From Pyropia haitanensis (Eukaryota; Rhodophyta; Bangiophyceae; Bangiales; Bangiaceae), in contig SDUX01000002.1 of the NCBI GenBank assembly GCA_008729055.1, forward strand, positions 6,735,485 to 6,799,484: a DNA stretch of 64,000 nt, given 5' to 3'. Both the position numbers and the translations under genes were made by a program. Every line of letters starts with the position of its first letter. The stretch's first letter is position 1. A model generated the notes under the pieces. It was given only the letters and a program-made list of their open reading frames with translations. It was not told where the DNA came from and made no database searches. This document shows, piece by piece, positions 50,767-60,394 of this stretch.

Positions 50767-51957
50767 TCATGTACCGCGCGCAGCAGCCTCGCGCTGTGCT
50801 CGCCGCTTGGCGTTGGACCGCGCAGCCGACGCCCGGTTACGCACAATCCGTGCCCGCTCCGCCTCGTCGACCACCTCGTCCAGGCACACCTTGGTGCGCG
50901 TCCGGGGGCCTGCAGGACGTGCCGGCGGCACCCCCTGCCCATGGATATTCAGCTGAATGCCGGCAGCACGGTCAGCTCCGCCTGCAACCGCAAGCAGGGG
51001 CGCCCGTCTACCAGACGGGGCCCCAGTAACAGGCAGCGAACCGTTGCCACCGTCAGTAAGGCCGATGCGTAGTCCGAGTGGGTGAACGGCTCCCCGGTCG
51101 AGCACCATGGAAGCTAAGCGGGCCACTACCGACAAACTGGACAGCTCGGAAACGATGGTGCTGGTCATCAGCGGCGGTGGAACCGATGGTGAGGGGGTAC
51201 CAACGGACACGTCATTACCTCCTCCTCCCATCTGGGGCAAGGAGGCGCAGCCAAACTGCCCCAACATCCGGAAAACAAACGACATGTACGCGTCCTTTGG
51301 GGAGGTGTGCACCGCGCCATTCGCATGTGGCGCCTCCCCGACAATCCTCGAGGACGAGCGCATCAACAGTGTAGCACACCCCCCTGCCACGGTGGGTCGC
51401 TTCACCATACTGCCCATGATTGTCAGCGCCCCGTCCTCTTCCACGTGGATGGTGCTGGCCATTACCGCCGAGCCGTCGCCGCTGGCGCCCATCATCCAAG
51501 CGGCGTTTTCGTTGCTGTCGTAGACGGCCCGCATTAAGGGGTGAACCGCGTCAACCAGGTGCACAGTATCGAGCACCACGTCGTTGATGGATAGGCCCAA
51601 CACAAATTGCCCATCTACAGAAATGGGCACGTGCATGGAAGAGGAAATCCCCATCGGCGGACCGATGCCGCCGACACCGTCCGTCGCGGCCTGGTCACCC
51701 ACTGGCGTCTGCATTGTCCGAGTCACCTGGTCCAAAGCCACCGCCGAGGCCATCCCCGTCACCGCCCCAGCCGGTATCGTACGCGCAGAAGAGGCCGCGG
51801 CTGATGAAGCAGGAAGGAGTGGGGAAAATGGGGCCAGCCAGGCGGCGGCTGTTGAGGACAGGTTCGTCGGAAACAGCTCGGGAATGCCGGCGAGGTCGGC
51901 GGCGGACAGAACCCGTGGGGGGGAGGCCGCCAAAAACGCTTGGAGAGCGTCGTCCAT
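50767..51957 (-). CDS. Putative transcription factor, paralogue A: unknown domain plus bZIP-like basic region (396 aa)
   Basis: The ATG at 51957 opens MDDALQAFLAASPPRVLSAA, then LAGIPEL and the motif STAAAWLAPFSPLLP. A central block, SSSMHVPISVDGQFVLGLSI with NDVVLDTVHLVDAV, follows, then KDAYMSFVFRMLGQFGCASL. All have counterparts in the genes at 52132-53888 and 60395-62250. The C-terminus is DEAERARIVRNRASAARSNA then KRRAQREAAARGT, which fits a bZIP basic region (N-R-x-S-A-x-x-S) except that the invariant Arg after the last Ser is Asn. Only about 13 residues follow, so there is no leucine zipper. The domain order suggests a nuclear regulator, but no function is proven. One exon; no frameshift needed. 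Confidence 0.6.
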   Translation of the reverse strand: MDDALQAFLAASPPRVLSAADLAGIPELFPTNLSSTAAAWLAPFSPLLPASSAAASSARTIPAGAVTGMASAVALDQVTRTMQTPVGDQAATDGVGGIGPPMGISSSMHVPISVDGQFVLGLSINDVVLDTVHLVDAVHPLMRAVYDSNENAAWMMGASGDGSAVMASTIHVEEDGALTIMGSMVKRPTVAGGCATLLMRSSSRIVGEAPHANGAVHTSPKDAYMSFVFRMLGQFGCASLPQMGGGGNDVSVGTPSPSVPPPLMTSTIVSELSSLSVVARLASMVLDRGAVHPLGLRIGLTDGGNGSLPVTGAPSGRRAPLLAVAGGADRAAGIQLNIHGQGVPPARPAGPRTRTKVCLDEVVDEAERARIVRNRASAARSNAKRRAQREAAARGT

Positions 51958-52131
51958 CGTGTCGTGGCGGCGGCCACCGCTTCCGTTGACAGAGAAGCAC
52001 AACGCGAAAAGAGGAAGGCGGAGGCTGCGCACGCTGGTCGCGCAGGCCACAGCTGTAACGGCTGCCCGCCCACCTGGGACCAGCAAGGCAAAAATCAAGA
52101 CACTGTAAAGTCACGCACTGAATTCCAAGCC

Positions 52132-53888
52132 CTATAAATCCTCTCTTCCTTCGTATTCAGTGGACTGATTGCCAACACCGTCGCCGGAGACCTCGTCACC
52201 GACCCCTTCCCCGCCACACTCTTCGTCCCCATCCTCTGCGTGAGCGCGGGACCCCTCGTGATGAAGCAGAGAACTCCTCCATCGAAAAGCACGGCTGCAG
52301 CCTGGAAAACTGCACTGAAAGGGCAAGGACGGCTCATGCTGTAGAGGGCAGCGGCTTAGGGACGACCAGGCAGTCACACACGTCCGAGCGGAGGAGCACC
52401 ACCTCCTCCGTGTTGCAAGTAAGATACTGGCGCGGAAAGAGATCCATCGAGCACCACCCCGTCTCTCCCCCCCAGACGTCGCGGAATTCAGAGACAAATT
52501 TGGCCTACCACAGAACAAAAGGCGACTCCGATGTCGTACCCTGCGCATGTGCACACCCAGGTTGAAGCGTCGGCTGGTGGCGTAGCGACACCCCCCCACC
52601 GGACAAGGAAACCGGAGACCCGACGCGGCCTCCGGGACGGGCACCGGCCCAGGACGTGGCGCAATAGGTCGGGCGTCCGCGCTCCTACCGCCGCGCGCGT
52701 CACCTCCTCCGCGTCCCCCCTCCGGCGGGCGAGGCGGCTCGACGTGGCGCACCCGCGACCTCAGGCGGCCGGCCGCGAAGGCCACCAACAGCTGCCGCAT
52801 CGAAGCCGGGCTGCTACATATGCTGTGGCGGCCAGTTGCCACCTCGTGACTCGGCACGTCGCCTCCGAGAACGGGGGACGGCAGCTGGGCAGTGCCATGC
52901 GTCCCTTGTGCCAAGGAAAAGTAGGTGGCTAACGCGTCGCTCATTGGGTCTTCTCTGCTCGGCGGGGACGCTACCGCCGACATAAGCGGACTAGGGGGTG
53001 AGGAGGGGGGGTCAGACGAGACGGAGGCGCGCAATAGTGCAGTATCCGCGGGCACCTGCACTTGCCGGAAGCTGTACAGCAGCGACGCTGGCCCACCCGA
53101 CGCAAGGGGTCGATGGAAAATGCAGCTCGCTGCCGTCCGTATCGCCCGGTTGGCGCATGACTGCCACCGGGCGCAGATAAGGCCGCCTGGTTGAGGGCCC
53201 ACCACGAGGGACTCGTGGGTAACGGTCGACAGAACCCCCCGGTGGACGGTCGGCCAGCCTTGCGGAAAGCCCGCGTGAACCACATCCAGCTCCGCAAAGC
53301 ACAGCAGCCCCGCGCCCGCATCGTAATGGACTGGCACGTACAGGCTGCTGCGGTGGTCGACCAGGTCCCCGTCGCGTGACGGGGGGGGGATGACTGGCGC
53401 AGCCGCTTGTAACGCTGCAGCGGGGCTACCCACGGGGGGGGGGTAGACTTGATGGACGGCGCCGCCACCGCCCGGAGCTCTCCCTCGGTCGCGTACGCAG
53501 CGTCCAAGGACAGGGCGGTGAGGCCGGACAGCAGCGAGTCGTCGAGGTCATCCGCGGTGGGGTCGGCCGGCTCGTTGGGGGAGACGGGCGCCATCCACGC
53601 AGCCACCGTGGGCGACGCTCCTACCAGCCGCCACTCGGGCCACGTCGCCAGCTCCTCTGCCGTGACGAGCCGCGGTGTCGGCGGCGTGCTGCGGCGGATG
53701 GCCTCGATGTACGCGACAGCGGGGGAAAGCTCGACCGTCGGGGAAGGGAGGGAGGAGGGGGGCGTGGGGAAAGGGGGCGGGCCGCGGGGGATCCCGCCGC
53801 CGTCGGACGCGGTCATCGCCGCCGGCATACTTGGCAGTCGCTCCGAGCTGTCGTCGGCGGCGATGCCGTCGGAAGAAAGAGCGGCCAT
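52132..53888 (-). CDS. Putative transcription factor, paralogue B: same unknown domain plus C2H2 fingers
   Basis: The ATG at 53888. EELATWPEWRLVGASPTVAA and AAWMAPVSPNEPADP match the N-terminal motif of paralogues A and C. After PLQRYKRLRQ the frame must change, at a 9- or 10-nt C-run (53381-53389 or 53434-53443), to reach RDGDLVDHRSSLYVPVHYDA, the counterpart of the central block. Two fingers of identical spacing, C-X4-C-X12-H-X5-H, close the protein: FPCPVGGCRYATSRRFNLGV with HMRRVRH, and FQCSFPGCSRAFRWRSSLLH with HEGSRAH. The tail is acidic. A GTACGA at 52539 lies inside finger 1, and a CAG at 52315 lies just before finger 2, so a 225-nt in-frame intron is possible. Another frame between them reads KFVSEFRDVWGGETGWCSMD to a stop at 52334. 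The C-terminus is therefore uncertain. Confidence 0.55.
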
Positions 53889-56662
53889 CGAGCGTCCTTT
53901 CCGTTAAGTCGCCCCATATGAGCACCCACCCCACGCGCACCCAAGAGTCAGCGGCTGCAAGAGGACGCCGCGGAAGCGAGTGAGAGACGGGCGTGCGGTG
54001 TGAGCGGCGCTCACACCGCGTGCAGCGTCCTGGAAAGAGCCTCGGCGACGGATGGTCCGGGGACAAGCGTCGAAACGCTCACGCCGCCGCCGACGCGGCA
54101 GGAGGAGAAGGGCAATCACGACAAGCGCGCTGGCGGCGGCAGTGCGTCGCGGTCGCAGCGCCCGCAGCGGACCGGCTCGTATGGTCCGCCGCTACCGCGG
54201 CGGGGGCTGCCAGCCGCCGGGGCGGCGGCGGTCCAGCTCACGGCGGCCGCCACTCACAGCGGGGCACAGAGGGAGGAGGCGGGGGGGACGACGGGCGGCG
54301 GCAGAATCCAAAGCGGCCCAGCGCAGGCCAGTGCCGTCAGGACGACCGGGAACGAGAAGGCCACCCGTGCGCGGAGTGTGCCCATTGTGACCTTTTTCTT
54401 TTCTTTTTATTGTGCAATGCATGACACGAGCGGACTCCCGCGGCTCGTTGCATTGGCGCGTCCACTACAACCACAGCCTGAACCGGCACCGCGCGGGGGA
54501 CTGACATCTGCGGACAGGCCGAGGCGTGACCCCAGCAGGGCGTGACGCCGTGCGCCCATTGGCTGCAACGAGTGGCGGTCCGCGGAGTCCGCGGCGCGGG
54601 CGGTGGACCGCCGGCGCCGCTCAAACCGCCGGCCCAGAGCCCCATTTCGGGGCTCGGCAGCAGGTCACACCTCGGCTGTGAAACGTCGCCCAGCGCGCGG
54701 ACAGACGTCGCCACCACCAGCAGGTGGTTGTAGAGATCAATGTCACACACCCGGCTCGGCGTGCGGGTCCCTCGCTGTGATCTCCGCGCCTCGTCACATT
54801 GGCGACACAGACACGTCCCGCGTCGTCGCGTCGACGTCGCCAACGAGGACAAGAAAGAAACAGGGCCCTGCCGGTCGATCCCCCCCACCCACGACAAAGC
54901 CTCACCCGCACACACCCTGCAAGCACGCCAGTCAGCCCAGCCCTCGATCCTCTGGGCAGGATTATTCGCTCCGCCGCGACAGCCCCTCGCGTGGTTGCTG
55001 GGCTCGCGAGGATGGTCGGCCGTGGCAAGCACACGACAAGGCACGGAGGACGGCGACAGCGTCTGCTCCGTTTACGCCCTCAGACGTGGCACCCGCTGAC
55101 GGGGCAGGGGTGCTGCGCGTCCAAGTGGAGCGCTCTCCCCGAGCCCCATCTCCTTCCCACCAGCGGGAACTGGGGACAGTGCGTGCCGGCCGACTCGCAT
55201 CGGGCGCACCAGCTGGATTGCCCCAGACCAGCGCACGGGCCGCCGTTCGCACATCCCGCCGTGCTAAGTGCTCCTCATCTAAAACAGCCGGCTGCGCGGC
55301 GGATGCAACGTCGTGCCCTCGTCAAAACTGCGGCGCTCCCCGTGACGTCCTAGGTGGTGTCACTGCGCCGGCTGCGACCGGCGTGCCAGCAGCCACTTGT
55401 GCCGGATGCAGCCGCGACGGCCCGCCTTGTCGTTTTGTGCGCGGCGGCGCTGACAGGCCCTTGCCAATTGGTCCGTGTGGCATCGTGGGTGCGGTGAATA
55501 GAGAGCGCTGTGCGTGCAGGACCCTGCTGCGTCGTCGCGGGCGGGTCAAGGGGCCGCTCGCGGGTTCCAGAGCTGGGAGTGCGGCGATGGAAGGTCTGAA
55601 ACATCGGCGGCGGAGACTCAGGCCTGGCCGACGGCTGGCGACCTGACCCTTGTCGCAGATACCATCCGCTGCAGAGAAGCACCGCTGATGCTACGACCGA
55701 GCTTCTAGTCGTCCATAAGCATGCGTCCTACATCCCCAGTTGCCCGGCCCATCCAGAGAGGATCTGCTGATAACTGTGGGGCCCGTGGGCTCCCACTCCC
55801 TGTGTCTGCAGGAGGGGACCGGCCGCGTCATGGCGGGAGGCGCTTCGCCGACGGGGACACCAAACCGCGGCTGCAGGCAGAGCGTCTACATTAGGGCAAT
55901 AGACGCGCCGAACTGGGTTGTCCGTGGCGCAGACCGCTGGGCGAGGCGACACACTGGCGGGGACTTTTCAGCGAGGCAGAGGAGGGGGGACAGGACGTGG
56001 CCTCGGCACGGTTAGAGAGTAGGGCAGTGGGAAAGCTCTTCCTGGTGAACTGGAGTGGGAAGAGGACCACACAAGGAGGTCATCGAAGAAGTCGGGGAGA
56101 GGGGACGGAGAACGCACTCGACGGGGCCTGGCAATACTCACTCGTTGATCTGCTCTCGCACGAGGGGGATTGACACAACTGGTACCAGTGCCTCACCGCC
56201 TCTAGCTAGAGGGCGGGGTCATCTCACAGATCGCCACTGACAATTGTTGCTGGAGGGCTTTGTGGGCGCTCGGCAGCGTGCCTGGCGATCAGTCGTGGCA
56301 CGCCATCCAGCGCATAGGGGTCTACGTTCACACACCCCCCCAGCGCGCGACTCGGAGGGTGCACCGTGTGGCAGCGTCGGCACGCCACGGCGCCCCAAAC
56401 GGGTCGCCCATGAGCGCGCGTCGAGCATGTCTCTACTTGGCAGGTTTCCCAGCGTCAAGGCGACGGGCAGAGACCGCGTACGGCGCGGCCCGGAGCCAAC
56501 GACCAGCGCGCTGCCCTGCCTCGGCTTCCCTCACCCCCCCTCTCGTCCTTGGCGCTCCGTTTGGTTATCGTCGCCGCCTTCCTTTGTCGGAGCGCCCACA
56601 CCACCCCCCGTGCCCAACGGCATCACCACTAGCCCGCGTCTAGCGGACGCTTGGGGGCGATC
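53889..56662. other. Intergenic 2.8 kb, no gene supported
   Basis: Between the divergent paralogue B and the hydrolase gene. Several frames of 80-350 codons exist on both strands, but they are rich in Arg, Ser, Cys and Pro without domain motifs. A minus-strand stretch near 54640-54740 (VCDIDLYNHLLVVATSVRAL) looks the most protein-like but cannot be extended. The region has ordinary GC and no repeats that I can see. Confidence 0.4.
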
Positions 56663-57760
56663 ATGGCGCGTCATCCGCTGCACTGGTTGCTGCCGCTACT
56701 CGCCGCCGTCCTGTGCGCTGACGGGGGTGCTGCCCCCGCGGCCGCGACGCCCGAGGCGTACGTCTACCCCCCCGCACCGCCTTCGTCCTACCCCATGGAG
56801 CGGGTGGCCTTCCTCTCTCACCGCCAGCTGACGGCGGCGCTCGCCAACGACACGCCGCAGGTCGACCCGACGGGCACGCTACGGCCAGAGGAGATCCCGC
56901 CGCGTACGCCCGTCAGGTGCGGGGGCGTCCTGCCCGGTACGGCCCACACGGTCCGGTGCGCCGCGGCGCCGCCGGTAGGCGGGTGGGTACTCGAGCCCCC
57001 CGCCCGCTACCGCCCGACGGGCAGCCTCGTTCTCCTCCACGGCTATGTCACCGACCCGCAGCGATACACGACCGCCGTGCGGGCGCTGTTGCTGTCCGCG
57101 CCCGACCTGTTCCGCACCCTCCGGGTGGTCGTGCCGTTTGCGCCGCGCTACGAGACGCAGCTAGTGCCGGGCTTTGTTCCGGGCCCGCACTCGTGGTTTG
57201 ACGGCAATGCGCTGGCGGGAAAGCTGTTTGTGGAGGTCGCCAACCTCACCACCGTCGACGCGGTCGTGGCGCGGATGGTGAGCGCGCCCGAGGACGCGGA
57301 CCGGCTCGGCCTCTTCCTCTCCACCCGCCGCGTTGAGGCGATTGTGCACGCGGAGCGGCGGGTGCTCCGCCGCGCCGGCCGCGACGGCCGGGTGGTGCTC
57401 CTTGGCCACAGCATCGGGGGGGCGATGGCCGCCCACTTTACGCTCGTCAGTGGCGCGCCGCTCGCCGGCGCCGTCGTCCTGCAGGGCTTCTTGCCCGCCC
57501 CGCGCTCCGTCGCGCGGCTGGCCGACACGGGCGCCGTCTCCCGCGCGCGCCGCGGCTACACGACCAGCTTTGTGGCGGGCGCCGCGGACCTGGCTGTGGC
57601 GCCCGTGCTCGTCCGCGCGTCGTCGCGCATCGTCGCGCGGGCGCTGGGGCGGGCGGGACGGGTGACGTACGAGTCTCTCCGGGGGGTGACACACTCGAGC
57701 TTTTTCTTCCCGGGCGCCGACGCGGCGGCGGTGGCGGGGGTGCTGCGGCGTCACTTTTAA
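56663..57760 (+). CDS. Secreted alpha/beta-hydrolase of the carboxylesterase/thioesterase type (365 aa)
   Basis: The ATG at 56663 gives a signal peptide, MARHPLHWLLPLLAAVLCAD. The hydrolase core is complete: oxyanion-side GSLVLLHGYVTDPQRYTTAV, the VVVPFAPRYETQLVPG segment with PGPHSWFDGNALAGK (the P-x-x-SWFD pattern of acyl-protein thioesterases and carboxylesterases), nucleophile elbow VVLLGHSIGGAMAAHF with Ser, SFVAGAADLAVAPVLV supplying the likely Asp, and GVTHSSFFFPGAD with the catalytic His. The domain order matches the phospholipase/carboxylesterase family, with an added 90-residue N-terminal extension. The substrate is unknown; the signal peptide implies secretion or an endomembrane location. 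Intronless. Confidence 0.82.
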   Translation: MARHPLHWLLPLLAAVLCADGGAAPAAATPEAYVYPPAPPSSYPMERVAFLSHRQLTAALANDTPQVDPTGTLRPEEIPPRTPVRCGGVLPGTAHTVRCAAAPPVGGWVLEPPARYRPTGSLVLLHGYVTDPQRYTTAVRALLLSAPDLFRTLRVVVPFAPRYETQLVPGFVPGPHSWFDGNALAGKLFVEVANLTTVDAVVARMVSAPEDADRLGLFLSTRRVEAIVHAERRVLRRAGRDGRVVLLGHSIGGAMAAHFTLVSGAPLAGAVVLQGFLPAPRSVARLADTGAVSRARRGYTTSFVAGAADLAVAPVLVRASSRIVARALGRAGRVTYESLRGVTHSSFFFPGADAAAVAGVLRRHF

Positions 57761-58525
57761 GGACGGGCGCCCCCCCCCGCCCCCCCCCCCCCCCCGCCCT
57801 GCATGGAGCGCCGTGCGGGACGCGGTCACGCTGCCGCGGGCGGGCGCCGTGCCGGCGGTCGTACCATTGACGGGTTGGTCGCGGCGGTGGCGGCGGAGGT
57901 GCGGGGCCCACTGGCGGCAGTGGCGTGGGGTGACTCCGACCCCGACGCACGTGTCGGAGGGGGGGCATGATGACGCCTTGGTTCACCGGGAGTCACCGCT
58001 CGCGCTCACCGCGATGAGACCCGAGATCCGCTTTCTTTGCTGGAGGGACACACCCTCCGCGGTGGCTTCAAGCAGGCGCGCGGCGCGCGGCCAAGAGCTT
58101 CAGCTCGTGCATGGGATCCGTTGCAATTGCATCCGCCGTGAATTACAGACGATGTGGGGTGGTAGTCTGGCCTTGCACCATCGGCCGCCACCGTCTATCG
58201 GGCCGCATGCAAATCGTTTCGACGCCCTCGACCTGTCGACTCGCTCTGGCGGCGGTTTGTCTCTCGGCGGGGGCGCGCTCGGCTCGTGTGCCGGGCGCGT
58301 CGACGCCGGGCCTGACGGCTGGGCGATGCGCGAGCCGCTATCTCCCCAGCCCCTATTCAAGCCATCGCCGCCCAGCTGGGCGTGCCGGCCCCATCCCAAT
58401 CGTCCCGCGGCCACCCCTCCGCCTGCTCACTGTCCCTCCGCTTCCCTTCCCCCCCCCCCCGCATCCTGCTCCCCCGCCCCCCCCGACGTTTTCCCGCTCG
58501 TCCCCGTCTGCTCCGCCCCTTCGCA
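57761..58525. other. Intergenic, no gene seen
   Basis: A C-run at about 57768-57795 follows the hydrolase stop. The rest is the upstream region of the beta-propeller gene, with pyrimidine-rich sequence immediately before its ATG. No further feature was seen. Confidence 0.4.
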
Positions 58526-59635
58526 ATGGCGCGCGCTCTGGCTCGCGTGGCCGCCGCCACCGCGGCGGTGGCGACGCTGGCGGCCACGGCGGCGGCCGCC
58601 GCCCCCGCGGTCATCCGCCTCCCCCGCGGCTTCCAGCCCGAAGGCATTGTCGCGCTCACTCCCCCCTACTTTGCGGTGGGCTCCCTCTCTCGCGGCGGCC
58701 AGGTGTACACCTTCAACGCCGCGTCGGGCACGGGCGCGGAGGTGTTCAACACGCCCAACCAGACAATCGTCGGCCTCGCGTACGACGCCCACCGGGGGGT
58801 GCTGTGGGCGGCGGGCGGCCCGGTGGGGGCCAACGTCCTTGCGTTTGGCGACGCCGGCGCGACGCTCCTCGCGGACGTACCCGTGCCGACGGCCGGCAAC
58901 AAGCGGCCGGCCTTCCCCAACGATGCGATTGTCGTGCCGCAGGCGGGCGCGGTGGCGGTGACCGACTCGTCCAACGCCGCCATCTATGTGGTGCCCACCG
59001 CCGCCGCGTGCACGGGCGGCGCGGGGTCAACCGCCCCGGCCGTCGCGCGGCGGGTGCCCCTCACCGGGGACTGGGTGCAGATGGACGGCTTCAACGCGAA
59101 TGGCATTGAGTACAGCCGCCTCGCGCGGAAGCTGGTGGTGGTCCAGTCCGCGACGGGCCTGCTGTTTGCGGTCGGCTGGGACGGGGTGGCGGTGACGATC
59201 CCCGTGGCCGGCGGGCCCGTCACGTCGGGCGACGGCCTCCTCTTTGACGCCACCGACCCGGCGGTGCTGTACGTGGTGCGCAACCGGCTGCAGCTGATTT
59301 CGGTGGTGCGGTTTGCCGACCCGCAGACGCTCGGCGGCGCCCGCGTGGAGCGCAACATTACAAACGACGCGTGGGTGACGCCAACGACGGCGGCGCAGGC
59401 GACGGATGGCAGCATCCTCACCGTCGACGGGCGGTTTGGGGCGGAAAACCCAGCCGAGACTGACTACTTTGTGTACCGGTTGCCGGCGCCGGGGACAGGG
59501 GGGGGAGCAGGAGGGGACCCCCGCGTGTGTGGCCGCCGCGGGCGTGGTGGGCGCGGCGGGCGTGGTGGGCGCGGCGGGCGTGGGGGGCGTGGTGGGCGCG
59601 GCGGGCGCGATGGCCACGACGGCGACCGGTACTAA
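58526..59635 (+). CDS. Secreted SMP-30/gluconolactonase-like beta-propeller protein (369 aa)
   Basis: The ATG at 58526 starts a clear signal peptide (MARALARVAAATAAVATLAA then TAAAAAPAV). The mature part has propeller blades: LPRGFQPEGIVALTPPYFAV, GGQVYTFNAASGTG, TIVGLAYDAHRGVLWAAGG, RPAFPNDAIVVPQAGAVAVT with DSSNAAIYVV, FNANGIEYSRLARKLVVVQS, GDGLLFDATDPAVLYVVRNR and AAQATDGSILTVDGRFG. The P-E-G, N-D and N-G-I pairs occupy the positions of metal-site and hinge residues in the SMP-30/gluconolactonase class, so a lactonase-like or binding role is plausible. The C-terminus is an RGG repeat encoded by a minisatellite (59520-59620). Intronless. Confidence 0.78.
   Translation: MARALARVAAATAAVATLAATAAAAAPAVIRLPRGFQPEGIVALTPPYFAVGSLSRGGQVYTFNAASGTGAEVFNTPNQTIVGLAYDAHRGVLWAAGGPVGANVLAFGDAGATLLADVPVPTAGNKRPAFPNDAIVVPQAGAVAVTDSSNAAIYVVPTAAACTGGAGSTAPAVARRVPLTGDWVQMDGFNANGIEYSRLARKLVVVQSATGLLFAVGWDGVAVTIPVAGGPVTSGDGLLFDATDPAVLYVVRNRLQLISVVRFADPQTLGGARVERNITNDAWVTPTTAAQATDGSILTVDGRFGAENPAETDYFVYRLPAPGTGGGAGGDPRVCGRRGRGGRGGRGGRGGRGGRGGRGGRDGHDGDRY
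59520..59620. repeat. GC-rich minisatellite encoding RGG repeats
   Basis: Tandem 9/18-bp units of the GGGCGTGGTGGGCGCGGC type at the 3' end of the beta-propeller gene. They encode Arg-Gly-Gly repeats in the gene's frame. Copy number is likely to vary between individuals. Confidence 0.8.
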
Positions 59636-60394
59636 AGCTGTAGTCAGCTGTAGGTGAAGCTTGTATGAATGAAACGCTGCCGTGGGTGCGTATTGGTGGG
59701 TGGCCGGCGGGCGTTTGGAGCGAGCGTGACGCCCACCGCCCGCACCGGGTGGCTCAGTGCCTCGCCCATCGTCCAGTACCCACGGGTGCCCCTGCGCACC
59801 TTGTCAACCTCACTGCCGGGGGGACCCTTCCCCGCTCCTCTGTGAACCACCGCCAAACCCAGCGCAACCGACACTCGCCGACGCGATAATGGAAAGGACA
59901 GAGCGGTGCCCCCCCCCCCCCCAGTGCCGCCGCTTGCCCCGCACGGTCTTTGCTCCTGCAAGGAGATAGGCCACACATCATCGGCGTCACGGCCCGTGCC
60001 GGTCCTCCCCCCCCCCCGCACACCAATACGGCAGCGCCACCAGGAGAGCAGGGAGCGATCCTCCTCACCGACGTGGGCCATCCCCAACGCGTGCCGCCCG
60101 CCGGGCAGCGGTGCGTGGCGGGCGCGCCAGGAGGCACGGGCCCCCGCGCGTACCCACGGGTGGGGGAGGAGGGGAGAGCGCACCAAAAAACGGCAGGGGC
60201 GGGGGGGGGCGTGCAGCCGCCGACGATGGCGTGTCACGGCCGCTGCTCGCCGCGCGGCCCGTGCGGTGCGTGCAGCGGCGCGGCGACGCGGCGCGTAGCG
60301 GGGAGGAAAAAAAGGCCGGCACACAAAAGCGGCACGGCAGCCGCTCCGCCTGCGCAGCGCCGCGAGTGGGTTGCCGACACCACCGCCGCGGCGT
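59636..60394. other. Intergenic between convergent genes
   Basis: 3' flanks of the beta-propeller gene (plus) and paralogue C (minus). C-tracts lie at about 59908-59922 and 60008-60018. No gene was recognised; frames on both strands are compositional. Confidence 0.45.

Noticed and set aside
54337..55044. Minus-strand frame with a stretch VCDIDLYNHLLVVATSVRAL as a gene
   Set aside because: The protein-like part is only about 35 residues, with no extending exon of matching phase and no recognisable domain.
54603..55646. Plus-strand 347-codon Cys-rich frame
   Set aside because: Cys spacing follows no known module and the composition matches its shadow frames. The region has no coding-like neighbours.
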